This document shows, in pieces, positions 44,974 to 52,658 of a stretch of 64,000 bases of DNA. Position numbers and translations under genes: made by a program. The first letter of the stretch is position 1. Each line of letters starts with the position of its first letter. This stretch comes from Paenibacillus endoradicis. Lineage in GTDB: Bacteria > Bacillota > Bacilli > Paenibacillales > Paenibacillaceae. The stretch lies in contig NZ_JANQBB010000005.1 of NCBI RefSeq assembly GCF_024721975.1, positions 124,001 through 188,000 of the forward strand. The letters are read 5' to 3'. A model generated the notes under the pieces. The model was not told the origin of the DNA. It saw only the letters and a program-made list of their open reading frames with translations, and searched no databases.

Positions 44974-47091
44974 TTATTCCATCCGATTCGAGCTGCGTAT
45001 AAGTTCTTGATTTTCCCATAGCAACATACGAAGATTCGATTTGGAGCCTTGAATGACGAAATGAGGTACTTGATTCATTTTTGCAATTTCAATACCTTCC
45101 CAAGTTGCACGATGCGATGTTGATGTCAGAATCATAAATAATGCTTGTGAACGGCTTAGATCAGAAGCGATACGCTCTGGTCGTTCACCACCATCGTGAA
45201 CTAGCTCAGCACCCGTTTCTTTTACGACGGTTTCAAACCATTTGCGTTGACCACCAATAATAGTGATGGTGCAATCTGTAAGGAAAGGTTCAACTTTATT
45301 ACGCATGGATGAAGCTATCGCTTCTCTAGGCTTATCTGATTTTTTGCGAGCAGGGTGAACATCTGTCATATCACCATGTAATCGATACAAACGAGTTAAC
45401 CGCGCGATATGCCCATCTTCTGCTACATTGAATGTACATGGATCACCATGACCAGGCTTTTGAATTTCGACATCTTTGAAATGAATAGGGAAGCGATTAT
45501 CCTCATCATTGAGATCGACACAGTACCATTTCAAATCTTCATCCTGATGTACGAATCCGTCATATTGATTAATAGGTGAGAAGTTATCATCGCCTTGGAA
45601 TAGAAGCTCAATCGTATAATGATTATGTCTACCTGGATGGGCAGTAGGTGTACATAGTACTTCTGCCTCATGCTGTAACTCTAGTTGCTGAACAAGTGAT
45701 TCTGTAATATTGAAAATATCACCATTCTCAAGTGAAATATAGCCTCCATGATCTCGGCGATAGAATGTACCGTAGAGCATGGCACCTTGTTTCTCTGGTA
45801 GCATGATGGATGTTGCAGTGTCGTTATGCTCAGTTATTGTTGCAATATCAGCTTGCTGTTGTTGAATAGCTTGTGATTCTTTTGCTTGTGTTATTGTTTG
45901 TGCAAATTGATTATGGGTTATTTGATAGTTTTCAATATTCTCGATAAGTTCTAGTACATTTCGCATTTGTTGACGATATTGAGTTCTTAGCTCAAGCCCA
46001 GTTGATGTAGGTTGTTCTAAAGTACGAATAAGAGTTTCATTGTATTGATCTAATTCACGATGTAGGCTAATCGTCGTTGCTGTTAATTGTTGTTCCAAAG
46101 TAGTTGCTACGGCAGTGGCATTTAATTTTGTAGCCGCTTGTTCTTGCTTTTGTTGTGCAATTTGTTGCCAACTATTCGATTGTTTTTTACTTTCTTCTAG
46201 TTCTTTTTGTAACTGATCTTGTATTTGCGAAGACTTTTTCAACTCGTCGGAGTATTGTTTGGTCTGTAACAACAATTGACTTCGTTCAATAAGCCATCTT
46301 TCTTCTTCTTCTTTTCTTTTTTGTGAAAATTCTTGTTGAACATTTTCCATTCTTTCTACTTTAACTTCATACATATTTAGCTGCTCCTTTAGCTGCTGGG
46401 CATGCAAGGTTAGCTTGTCCTGCTCTTGCTGAAGATGGCGATATAGTTTATCTTTTTGCACCCCTGAAAGCTCTAATTGCTGTCTTGTTGTAATTTCTTT
46501 GCTGATTTTATCTTCTAGTACAGCTATCTTTTTTTCATATTTATTTTGATCTTGCACAAGAGTTGGTATCGTATTAACGGTAGCCGCAACTTCCTGAGTT
46601 GCAACTTCTTGTACATGGTGGGAATTTATTTTTTCTAATATGTGTATACATAGATCTTCATTGTTTTCTCGATCTGGATGATAATAAATGGTCCAGTATA
46701 CATTCCAATAGCCATATGTAGCTATTTGTTCTATTAGGTCTTCGTTAAGTTGATCTATTGATGGTGCATCTACGATCATGAGACTTGTAATATATATCAA
46801 TAGTTGTTGTTTAGTCGTTATATCAGAGGAGGCTTTTTTTATAACAGTGCTTAGCTTTTTAAGAAATAAGAGATCTGGCCATTTCCTTAAATCTTTTTTT
46901 GTAAATGGTAATTGTAATGCAATGGCTAACATTAATTTATCATAATCGCTTAATGTTTTAACAAACTGCATAAAATTGTGATGTGGGAACGCTCGATGTG
47001 TTTGTTTTTCAATAATAGATCGAAATACTTTAGTATGTTCGTTACTTAAAATATCGTCATGATTTCCTCCTGCAATAGACTTGAGCTTCAA
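44974..47091 (-). CDS. Large coiled-coil protein with C-terminal DUF2325 domain
   Basis: A protein of 705 residues of unknown function. Residues ~1-150 are helical and globular. ~170-360 is a Gln/Glu-rich coiled coil. ~430-600 is a mixed beta domain starting MLYGTFYRRDHGGYISLENGD with a second copy-like stretch QYDGFVHQDEDLKWYCVDLND. The last ~95 residues are DUF2325 (TITIIGGQRKWFETVVKETG ... HDGGERPERIASDLSRSQA ... VPHFVIQGSKSNL). The start appears to be TTG 47091 behind AAAGGGTG. A strong AGGAGG at codons 8-9 drives only the out-of-frame minigene ATG-ACG-ATA-TTT-TAA. No partner gene is evident. Confidence 0.7.
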   Translation of the reverse strand: MKLKSIAGGNHDDILSNEHTKVFRSIIEKQTHRAFPHHNFMQFVKTLSDYDKLMLAIALQLPFTKKDLRKWPDLLFLKKLSTVIKKASSDITTKQQLLIYITSLMIVDAPSIDQLNEDLIEQIATYGYWNVYWTIYYHPDRENNEDLCIHILEKINSHHVQEVATQEVAATVNTIPTLVQDQNKYEKKIAVLEDKISKEITTRQQLELSGVQKDKLYRHLQQEQDKLTLHAQQLKEQLNMYEVKVERMENVQQEFSQKRKEEEERWLIERSQLLLQTKQYSDELKKSSQIQDQLQKELEESKKQSNSWQQIAQQKQEQAATKLNATAVATTLEQQLTATTISLHRELDQYNETLIRTLEQPTSTGLELRTQYRQQMRNVLELIENIENYQITHNQFAQTITQAKESQAIQQQQADIATITEHNDTATSIMLPEKQGAMLYGTFYRRDHGGYISLENGDIFNITESLVQQLELQHEAEVLCTPTAHPGRHNHYTIELLFQGDDNFSPINQYDGFVHQDEDLKWYCVDLNDEDNRFPIHFKDVEIQKPGHGDPCTFNVAEDGHIARLTRLYRLHGDMTDVHPARKKSDKPREAIASSMRNKVEPFLTDCTITIIGGQRKWFETVVKETGAELVHDGGERPERIASDLSRSQALFMILTSTSHRATWEGIEIAKMNQVPHFVIQGSKSNLRMLLWENQELIRSSNRME

Positions 47092-47451
47092 TAGAATTCA
47101 CCCTTTCATCATAACTATTTTATTAGTATTATCTTCAAAGAAGTTCGACATTTACTCGCTTTATTCCTTTAGGTCAATAGACTTAAAAAAGTATAGTACT
47201 AATGTAAAATCTTATTGTAAATTGTCGAGATTACAGTCAGTTTCAATCATTATTAGCTTTTAAGTATTGTAGACAACCTCTAAATACGGTTGAAGCTAAA
47301 GTAAGTTACTGTTATAGATGATATGGGAAAAGGGTGAAGACAGAATGTGAGAAGCAAACTGAAAGAGTTTAATGAGGATTAATGATTGAGAAGTAGCGGA
47401 AAATGTTTTCTGTATATTATTTTACGAAAGAAGTACGATTGAATTGAGAGA
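47092..47451. other. Intergenic region without recognised genes
   Basis: About 360 bp, AT-rich, between the DUF2325 gene (divergent start) and the end of an aldo/keto reductase gene. I see no conserved ORF, repeat or riboswitch in it. Confidence 0.5.
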
Positions 47452-47480
47452 AAAGCAGCACAGCAAGACTGTACTGCTTT
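47452..47480 (-). terminator. Terminator of the aldo/keto reductase gene
   Basis: On the minus strand AAAGCAGTACAG and CTGTGCTGCTTT form a stem with one mismatch, then TTCTCTC. Confidence 0.6.
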
Positions 47481-47486
47481 AATGAA

Positions 47487-48311
47487 TTAGAAATTGAAAT
47501 TATCAGGATCAGGACCAAAACGTTTATTCTCATTGAGTGCAGAAATTTGCGTCATTTCATCGTTTGTAAGCTCAAAATCGAACACATTAGCATTTTCTAC
47601 GAGACGAGCAGGTGTTGTTGTTTTCGGAATTGTGATCACACCATTTTGAATATCCCAACGTAGTACGATTTGTGCTGCAGATTTATTATGTTTTGCAGCG
47701 AGCTCTTGCAACAATGGGATGTCGAGATTTCCTTGCATTAACGGACTCCACGCTGTTACTTTTATATTATGCATAGAACAATACTGACGAAGCGGCTCTT
47801 GTGTGAGAAGAGGGTGGAATTCTACTTGATTAACCATCGGTGTTATTTCACTTTTCGTAGCGATATCCTCAAGATGATGAATCTGGAAATTACTAACTCC
47901 GATTGCACGTGCATAGCCTTTTGTATAGATCTCTTCTAATGCTCTCCATGTCTCGGTATACTTGCCTTTCACTGGCCAATGTACTAGAAGAAGATCAACG
48001 ACATCCATATTAAGTTTAGTTCGACTGTCATCAAAAGCTGCTAAAGCCTCATGATAACCTTGATGTCCATTCCAAATCTTTGTTGTAACGAATATTTGGT
48101 CACGATCAATGCCGCTAGCAGTAATTCCTCGACCAACGCCAGCTTCATTTCCATATGCCGTAGCTGTATCAATAGCACGATAGCCAACTTCAATAGCTTG
48201 ACGCACAGTGTTCTCCGCAACTTCATCAGTAACTTTCCATACTCCTAGACCTAAATAGGGCATTTGCACACCATTTTGTAAGATAACATTGTTTGTATCA
48301 TTAGCAGTCAT
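47487..48311 (-). CDS. Aldo/keto reductase, AKR5-like (2,5-diketogluconate reductase/YvgN type)
   Basis: A NADPH-dependent reductase of 274 residues. N-terminal MPYLGLGVWKV, catalytic Tyr in AIDTATAYGNE, Lys in VTTKIW, His in LLLVHWPVKG, and the cofactor motif IPKTTTPARLVENANVFDF. Enzymes of this group reduce methylglyoxal and other small aldehydes. ATG 48311. It lies 160 bp downstream of the alcohol dehydrogenase on the same strand and may share its transcript. Confidence 0.9.
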   Translation of the reverse strand: MTANDTNNVILQNGVQMPYLGLGVWKVTDEVAENTVRQAIEVGYRAIDTATAYGNEAGVGRGITASGIDRDQIFVTTKIWNGHQGYHEALAAFDDSRTKLNMDVVDLLLVHWPVKGKYTETWRALEEIYTKGYARAIGVSNFQIHHLEDIATKSEITPMVNQVEFHPLLTQEPLRQYCSMHNIKVTAWSPLMQGNLDIPLLQELAAKHNKSAAQIVLRWDIQNGVITIPKTTTPARLVENANVFDFELTNDEMTQISALNENKRFGPDPDNFNF

Positions 48312-48390
48312 TAATTTGAGTCCTCCTCTAAAATTAATAGTAACTGTCTATATAACCTCTATCGTAAATGAGAAGTTATATAGACAACAT

Positions 48391-48450
48391 GAATCTCGTA
48401 ATCCGAAATTGTCATACCTAGCAAGCTGCTTATTGAACTACCTCTCAAAG
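48391..48450 (-). repeat. Decayed family-1 fragment after the alcohol dehydrogenase gene
   Basis: Minus strand: GAGAGGTAGTTCAATAAGCAGC followed by diverged sequence, 21 bp after the dehydrogenase stop codon. Confidence 0.5.
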
Positions 48451-48470
48451 TATGCTTACTGAATTAACGC

Positions 48471-49637
48471 TTAAAGGCAGTTTTTTAATATTGCATGTAC
48501 GTCCTCTTGCTCCAACTGCTTGAATGATCCAATAGGTCCATATCGTACTGCTTCAATAGCCATACGCTCTAATTGGCTGCCATCGATATCGAATTGAGAG
48601 AGTGTAGCTTCCCCGCCAATTTTTGTGAAGAAGTCACGAGTAGCTTGAATACCTGCTAATGCAAGCTCATCCTCAGTTTTTCCTTCACTACTAATGCCCC
48701 ATACACGAGTGGCATATTGAGCAAAGCGACTTGGACGTTCTTTGTATACATATTCCATCCAATTTGGGAAGACGATTGATAAGCCAGCGCCATGGGGAAT
48801 ATCATAGATAGCACTAATCTCATGCTCGATGCCATGAGATGCCCAGTCATTACGCATACCAAGAGAAATTTGTCCGCCATTAAGTGCCATCGTGCTGCAC
48901 CACATTAGATTTGCTCTTGCGGCGGAGTCATTTGGATTAGCAATGGCTATTTCAACATTTTCAATAACGGTTTGTAGTATTGATTCACAGAAGCGTTCTT
49001 GTAGTGGTGTATCAGGTGTTAGACTGAAATACTGTTCGAACACATGCGACATAATATCAATCGATCCATATACTGTTTGATGTTGGGGAACGGTATATGT
49101 TAGCGTAGGGTCTAGAATAGAGAAACGAGGGTATACATGTGGACTACCAGAACCACGTTTCAATTTACTTTCCCAATGGCTAATAACCATAGAACCGTTC
49201 ATCTCAGTACCTGTTGCAGCTAATGTAAGAATGGTACCAAGTGGAATTGCTGATTCAATGCGAGCTTTATTCGTGAAGAAATCCCATACATCGCCTTCAT
49301 AAGGTACACCTGCTGCAATGGCTTTGGAAGCGTCGATAACACTGCCACCACCAACAGCTAGTATAAAATCTACATTATGTTCACGGCAAAGTTCAATTCC
49401 TTCATATACGCTTGTAAGTCTTGGATTAGGCTCAATTCCAGCTAATTCAACATATTGCACTCCTGCATTTGTTAATTGGTTGACAACTTGATTATATAGT
49501 CCTGATTGTTTAATGCTATTACCACCGTACACAAGTAAAACTTTTGTGCCGTATGTAGCTGTTACAGTACCGACTTGTTGTGCAGTACCTTCACCGAAAA
49601 TGATGCGTGTAGGGTTATGAAACGAGAAAGGTAGAAT
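48471..49637 (-). CDS. Iron-containing alcohol dehydrogenase (YugJ/butanol dehydrogenase type), ATT start
   Basis: A group III alcohol dehydrogenase of about 389 residues reducing aldehydes with NAD(P)H. The NAD motif is FILAVGGGSVIDASKAIA. Metal ligands appear in DIMSHVFEQYF and WASHGIEHEISAIYDIPHGAG. The reading frame has no stop upstream of the first GTG (49532). Those codons encode the conserved family N-terminus LPFSFHNPTRIIFGEGTAQQ. AGGAGG sits 7 nt before an ATT at 49637 and no ATG/GTG/TTG is in frame there, so ATT is the likely start. It is preceded by a consensus promoter and an ArsR-type operator. Confidence 0.88.
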   Translation of the reverse strand: MLPFSFHNPTRIIFGEGTAQQVGTVTATYGTKVLLVYGGNSIKQSGLYNQVVNQLTNAGVQYVELAGIEPNPRLTSVYEGIELCREHNVDFILAVGGGSVIDASKAIAAGVPYEGDVWDFFTNKARIESAIPLGTILTLAATGTEMNGSMVISHWESKLKRGSGSPHVYPRFSILDPTLTYTVPQHQTVYGSIDIMSHVFEQYFSLTPDTPLQERFCESILQTVIENVEIAIANPNDSAARANLMWCSTMALNGGQISLGMRNDWASHGIEHEISAIYDIPHGAGLSIVFPNWMEYVYKERPSRFAQYATRVWGISSEGKTEDELALAGIQATRDFFTKIGGEATLSQFDIDGSQLERMAIEAVRYGPIGSFKQLEQEDVHAILKNCL

Positions 49638-49659
49638 AGTATTGCCTCCTTATTGTTAT

Positions 49660-49679
49660 GATTAACTTACAAGTTAATC
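49660..49679 (-). promoter_or_regulatory. Operator palindrome before the alcohol dehydrogenase gene
   Basis: GATTAACTT-AC-AAGTTAATC, 9-bp perfect arms, between the promoter and the ribosome site. Its half-site recurs in the regulator promoter at 49755. Confidence 0.7.
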
Positions 49680-49705
49680 TAATTTTTAGTTTATTGCCTT
49701 ATTTC

Positions 49706-49734
49706 ATTGTATTTTACAGAAATATCACTGTCAA
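49706..49734 (-). promoter_or_regulatory. Consensus sigma-A promoter of the alcohol dehydrogenase gene
   Basis: On the minus strand TTGACA (49734-49729), 17-bp spacer, TACAAT (49711-49706). Transcription would enter the operator at 49660-49679. Confidence 0.8.
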
Positions 49735-49748
49735 CTTTTCGAAGGTTA

Positions 49749-49777
49749 TTGAAAGATTAACTTTTCAGTTATACAAT
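49749..49777 (+). promoter_or_regulatory. Promoter and internal operator of the ArsR-type regulator gene
   Basis: TTGAAA (49749), 17-bp spacer, TACAAT (49772). The spacer holds GATTAACTTTTCAGTTA (49755-49771), a degenerate copy of the operator at 49660, so the regulator probably represses itself. Confidence 0.7.
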
Positions 49778-49814
49778 AGGGTGGAAAGTTATTGAGAGCT
49801 TAAGGGGAATCTAG

Positions 49815-50744
49815 ATGGAAGTAGCGGTTAATACAGAGAATAGTTATATATTGGAATGTTTTGCATCACCTACACGAATTAAGATGATTGAATTATTGAA
49901 GCAAACGCCGATGAATATTAAGCAATTATCGCAGGCATTAGATATTAAGCCGCCGATCGTTACGCGACATATACAAATGCTTGAAACAGCAGGTATCGTT
50001 AGAAGTGAACTTATCGCTGGTAAAAGAGGACAGCAGAAACGTTGTTTCTTACAAATCGAAAAAATGGTTTTAGATTTTACATTACCGTCACAACAAACGA
50101 CAGCGGAAGGTCCAGATAATTATGGCAAAAGGTATGAGGTAGAGGTACCTGTAGGAATGTATTCTGCATATGACGTGAAACCGAGTTGTGGCTTAGCCTC
50201 CGAATTGAATATGCTTGGTATGTGTGATGACCCACGTTATTTTGCTGATCCGATTCATAGTGATGCAAGTATCGTTTGGTTTAGTTCAGGATATGTTGAA
50301 TATCGTATCCCCAATTATATGATATCCAATGATCAATTATCAGCAATTGAAATCTCTTTGGAAGTTTGTTCTGAAACGCCATGTTCTTCCTCAGAAATGT
50401 TACCTTCAGATATTGTATTTAGTATCAATGGAACAGATATTGGAGTTTGGACATATCCTGGTCGGTTCGGTAAAGATAAGGGAGTATTTACCCCTAGTTG
50501 GTGGTACAAAAACATTCAACATGGCATTATGAAGCATGTTCGAGTGACAGAGCAGGGCTCATTTATCGATGGCGTGCAATTATCTGACGTAACAATTGAT
50601 GATCTTGATCTGGATTATGATAAGGAGTTATTATTGAAAATTAGTTGTGATAGCAGTGCGAAAAATTGTGGAGGAGTTACTATTTTTGGTAAAGGGTTTG
50701 GAAATTATAATCAACACATTCAGGTAGTCATGCAATGTAAGTGA
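49815..50744 (+). CDS. ArsR-type HTH regulator with C-terminal beta-rich domain
   Basis: A regulator of 309 residues. Residues ~8-90 are a winged helix (FASPTRIKMIELLKQTPMNI ... ALDIKPPIVTRHIQMLETAG). The remaining ~200 residues form a distinct domain (SIVWFSSGYVEYRIPNYM, WTYPGRFGKDKG, PSWWYKNIQHG) that looks like the sugar-sensing-type extension found in Paenibacillus ArsR-like proteins; the ligand is not known. No metal-binding cysteines of classical ArsR sit in the wing helix. Divergent from the iron alcohol dehydrogenase with shared operators. Confidence 0.8.
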   Translation: MEVAVNTENSYILECFASPTRIKMIELLKQTPMNIKQLSQALDIKPPIVTRHIQMLETAGIVRSELIAGKRGQQKRCFLQIEKMVLDFTLPSQQTTAEGPDNYGKRYEVEVPVGMYSAYDVKPSCGLASELNMLGMCDDPRYFADPIHSDASIVWFSSGYVEYRIPNYMISNDQLSAIEISLEVCSETPCSSSEMLPSDIVFSINGTDIGVWTYPGRFGKDKGVFTPSWWYKNIQHGIMKHVRVTEQGSFIDGVQLSDVTIDDLDLDYDKELLLKISCDSSAKNCGGVTIFGKGFGNYNQHIQVVMQCK

Positions 50745-50794
50745 TAAGTTAGCATTAGTATCGCACAATAGTCATTATAATGAGAGGAGATTGT

Positions 50795-51712
50795 ATGCCA
50801 CAAATTAAGAGGGTACTTAGAACCAAATGGTTTATATCATCGCTCAGCATTATTTTGATTATAATATTAGCTTTCTCTACGGTATCCTTTTTACTCGTAA
50901 ACTCAGTGTCAGCTACTTTCGAGAAGGGTAGCGTGGAAGAAAAATATGCTTCATCAGGAGAGTATGAAGTTGAAACGATAGCGATCTCGAACGAACTTGG
51001 TGAAAAGCTGTATAAAATTTATTACCCCCAATCACAAGATGTTATGCATCCACTAATTGCTTGGGGCAATGGAACAGGGGCATTACCTGAACAATATGAC
51101 GAACTTTTACGCCACTTGGCTAGTTGGGGATTTGTTGTTATCGATACTTATAGTAAAACTACTGGAACAGGGAAAGAAATTCTAGCTTCCATAGAATATA
51201 TGTTGGCTGAAAACGATTTGCCCAAAAGTCAGTTTTATCAAAGGATTCAATCTGATCAAATTGCTGCTGCTGGTCATTCTCAAGGTTCCACTGGAGTCAT
51301 TAATGCCCATACTAACTATGAAAATGGTTCTCTCATTAAAACTGTTGTATCAATTGCTCTCCCACAGTTGAAATATTGCGATCCGAAGGATATATATGAT
51401 ACGTCGGCTTTGAAAGTGCCGTTTTTTGTAATGGGTGGAACACGTGATTTTATTATATCGCCTTCATCGTCCAATCAGCAGGCATTGACTGACGCTAATC
51501 CTGATATTCCGGTAATGATGGCAATGGCAAAAGGAGCGGCACATACTGCGATTGAACATGATGGGGGCAAGCATAGAGGGTATCTAACTGCATGGATGAG
51601 ATTTCAGTTAATGGATGATGTAGAGGCAAAACGTGCTTTTGCTGGTAAGGATGCTGAACTTCTTACAAATGCTGATTGGAAGGATGTAGATTCCGTAAAT
51701 ATGCAGGAATAA
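50795..51712 (+). CDS. Membrane-anchored alpha/beta hydrolase
   Basis: A hydrolase of 305 residues exported through an N-terminal anchor (SSLSIILIIILAFSTVSFLL). The fold is of the chlorophyllase/cutinase-like type: PLIAWGNGTGALPEQYDELL, nucleophile elbow AAGHSQGS, the acid region FFVMGGTRDFI and the catalytic His in GAAHTAIEHDG. It may act on an extracellular ester or polyester. ATG 50795 follows AGAGGAGA. No paired gene identifies the substrate. Confidence 0.83.
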   Translation: MPQIKRVLRTKWFISSLSIILIIILAFSTVSFLLVNSVSATFEKGSVEEKYASSGEYEVETIAISNELGEKLYKIYYPQSQDVMHPLIAWGNGTGALPEQYDELLRHLASWGFVVIDTYSKTTGTGKEILASIEYMLAENDLPKSQFYQRIQSDQIAAAGHSQGSTGVINAHTNYENGSLIKTVVSIALPQLKYCDPKDIYDTSALKVPFFVMGGTRDFIISPSSSNQQALTDANPDIPVMMAMAKGAAHTAIEHDGGKHRGYLTAWMRFQLMDDVEAKRAFAGKDAELLTNADWKDVDSVNMQE

Positions 51713-51860
51713 AACATAGACCAGTTATCCCGTGTTATCTAATGACTTTATCTGAGAACCACAACTATAAGGATGTTTAACATGACTGCAACCTTTTTCA
51801 CAATACAGTCGTTCTAATAGGAGAACAGACATACTAAAACAAACAGAAGAGGTGGACACC

Positions 51861-52538
51861 ATGAAGAAACATTTAGCAATTGCAGCGGTCGCGGTCATGA
51901 TTTCAGCATCATTAACTACACAGGTTTTCGCAGCTAATTCTTTTAGCGACATTAATAGTTTAAGCAGCAAAACACAAATTGAAGCATTACAGCAGCTAGG
52001 TATTATTAAAGGAGTGAGCGATACGTCATTCAATCCAGAAGATAAATTAACTGCCGCGCAAGGCATTTCTTTAATTGTAAGAGCGACTCAAATCAGTCTC
52101 GCAGCAATCGATTTCTCAACTGCACCTACTGCTGACGGTTTCTACAAAAAGGTTTCCAATGACGCGTGGTATGCACAAGATTTCATTATTGCCCACTACA
52201 ACGGTCTCGATATCCCTGCTGATATCGACCCTAATCAGCCGTTGACCAAGGAGCAGTTCACACACTACTTAGTACAAGCTCTTGAACTCACAGGACAATA
52301 TCCGACGATCAAAATGTTTATTCCAATTGAAGATGAGAAGGATATTACCGTTGATTACCAGGGAACTATTCAACGTGCACTATTATATAAAATCGTTTCT
52401 TTGGATGAATCAGGCAAATTTGATCCATCACATCTGTTGACTCGTGCTGAGGCAGCAGCCATTTTATTCGACGCACACAGTTTTATTGAAGCGCACAAAG
52501 ACAATGTAACCCCAGAAGAGCCAGAAGCAAAATCTTAA
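51861..52538 (+). CDS. Secreted SLH-domain protein
   Basis: An exported protein of 225 residues. The signal peptide ends TTQVFAANS. About three S-layer-homology repeats follow (FSDINSLSSKTQIEALQQLGIIKGV-type start, then TKEQFTHYLVQALEL and LLTRAEAAAILFDAHSF). These domains bind pyruvylated secondary cell-wall polymer. No catalytic domain is attached. ATG 51861 lies 8 nt after AGAGG; the GTG 51852 overlaps the site. Confidence 0.88.
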   Translation: MKKHLAIAAVAVMISASLTTQVFAANSFSDINSLSSKTQIEALQQLGIIKGVSDTSFNPEDKLTAAQGISLIVRATQISLAAIDFSTAPTADGFYKKVSNDAWYAQDFIIAHYNGLDIPADIDPNQPLTKEQFTHYLVQALELTGQYPTIKMFIPIEDEKDITVDYQGTIQRALLYKIVSLDESGKFDPSHLLTRAEAAAILFDAHSFIEAHKDNVTPEEPEAKS

Positions 52539-52549
52539 TTTAACTTGAA

Positions 52550-52598
52550 AAGAAGCTGAATAGACTTATTCAAAGTCTGCTCAGCTTCTTTTTTTTTG
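52550..52598 (+). terminator. Terminator of the SLH-protein gene
   Basis: AAGAAGCTGA (52550) pairs with TCAGCTTCTT (52581) with an inner AGACTT/AAGTCT stem, followed by at least eight T residues. Confidence 0.9.
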
Positions 52599-52658
52599 AT
52601 TTTAGTCTTTATCCAAGCTATTTTAAATTTCCAAGCGACTGCCCTTTATGAGATGTAG

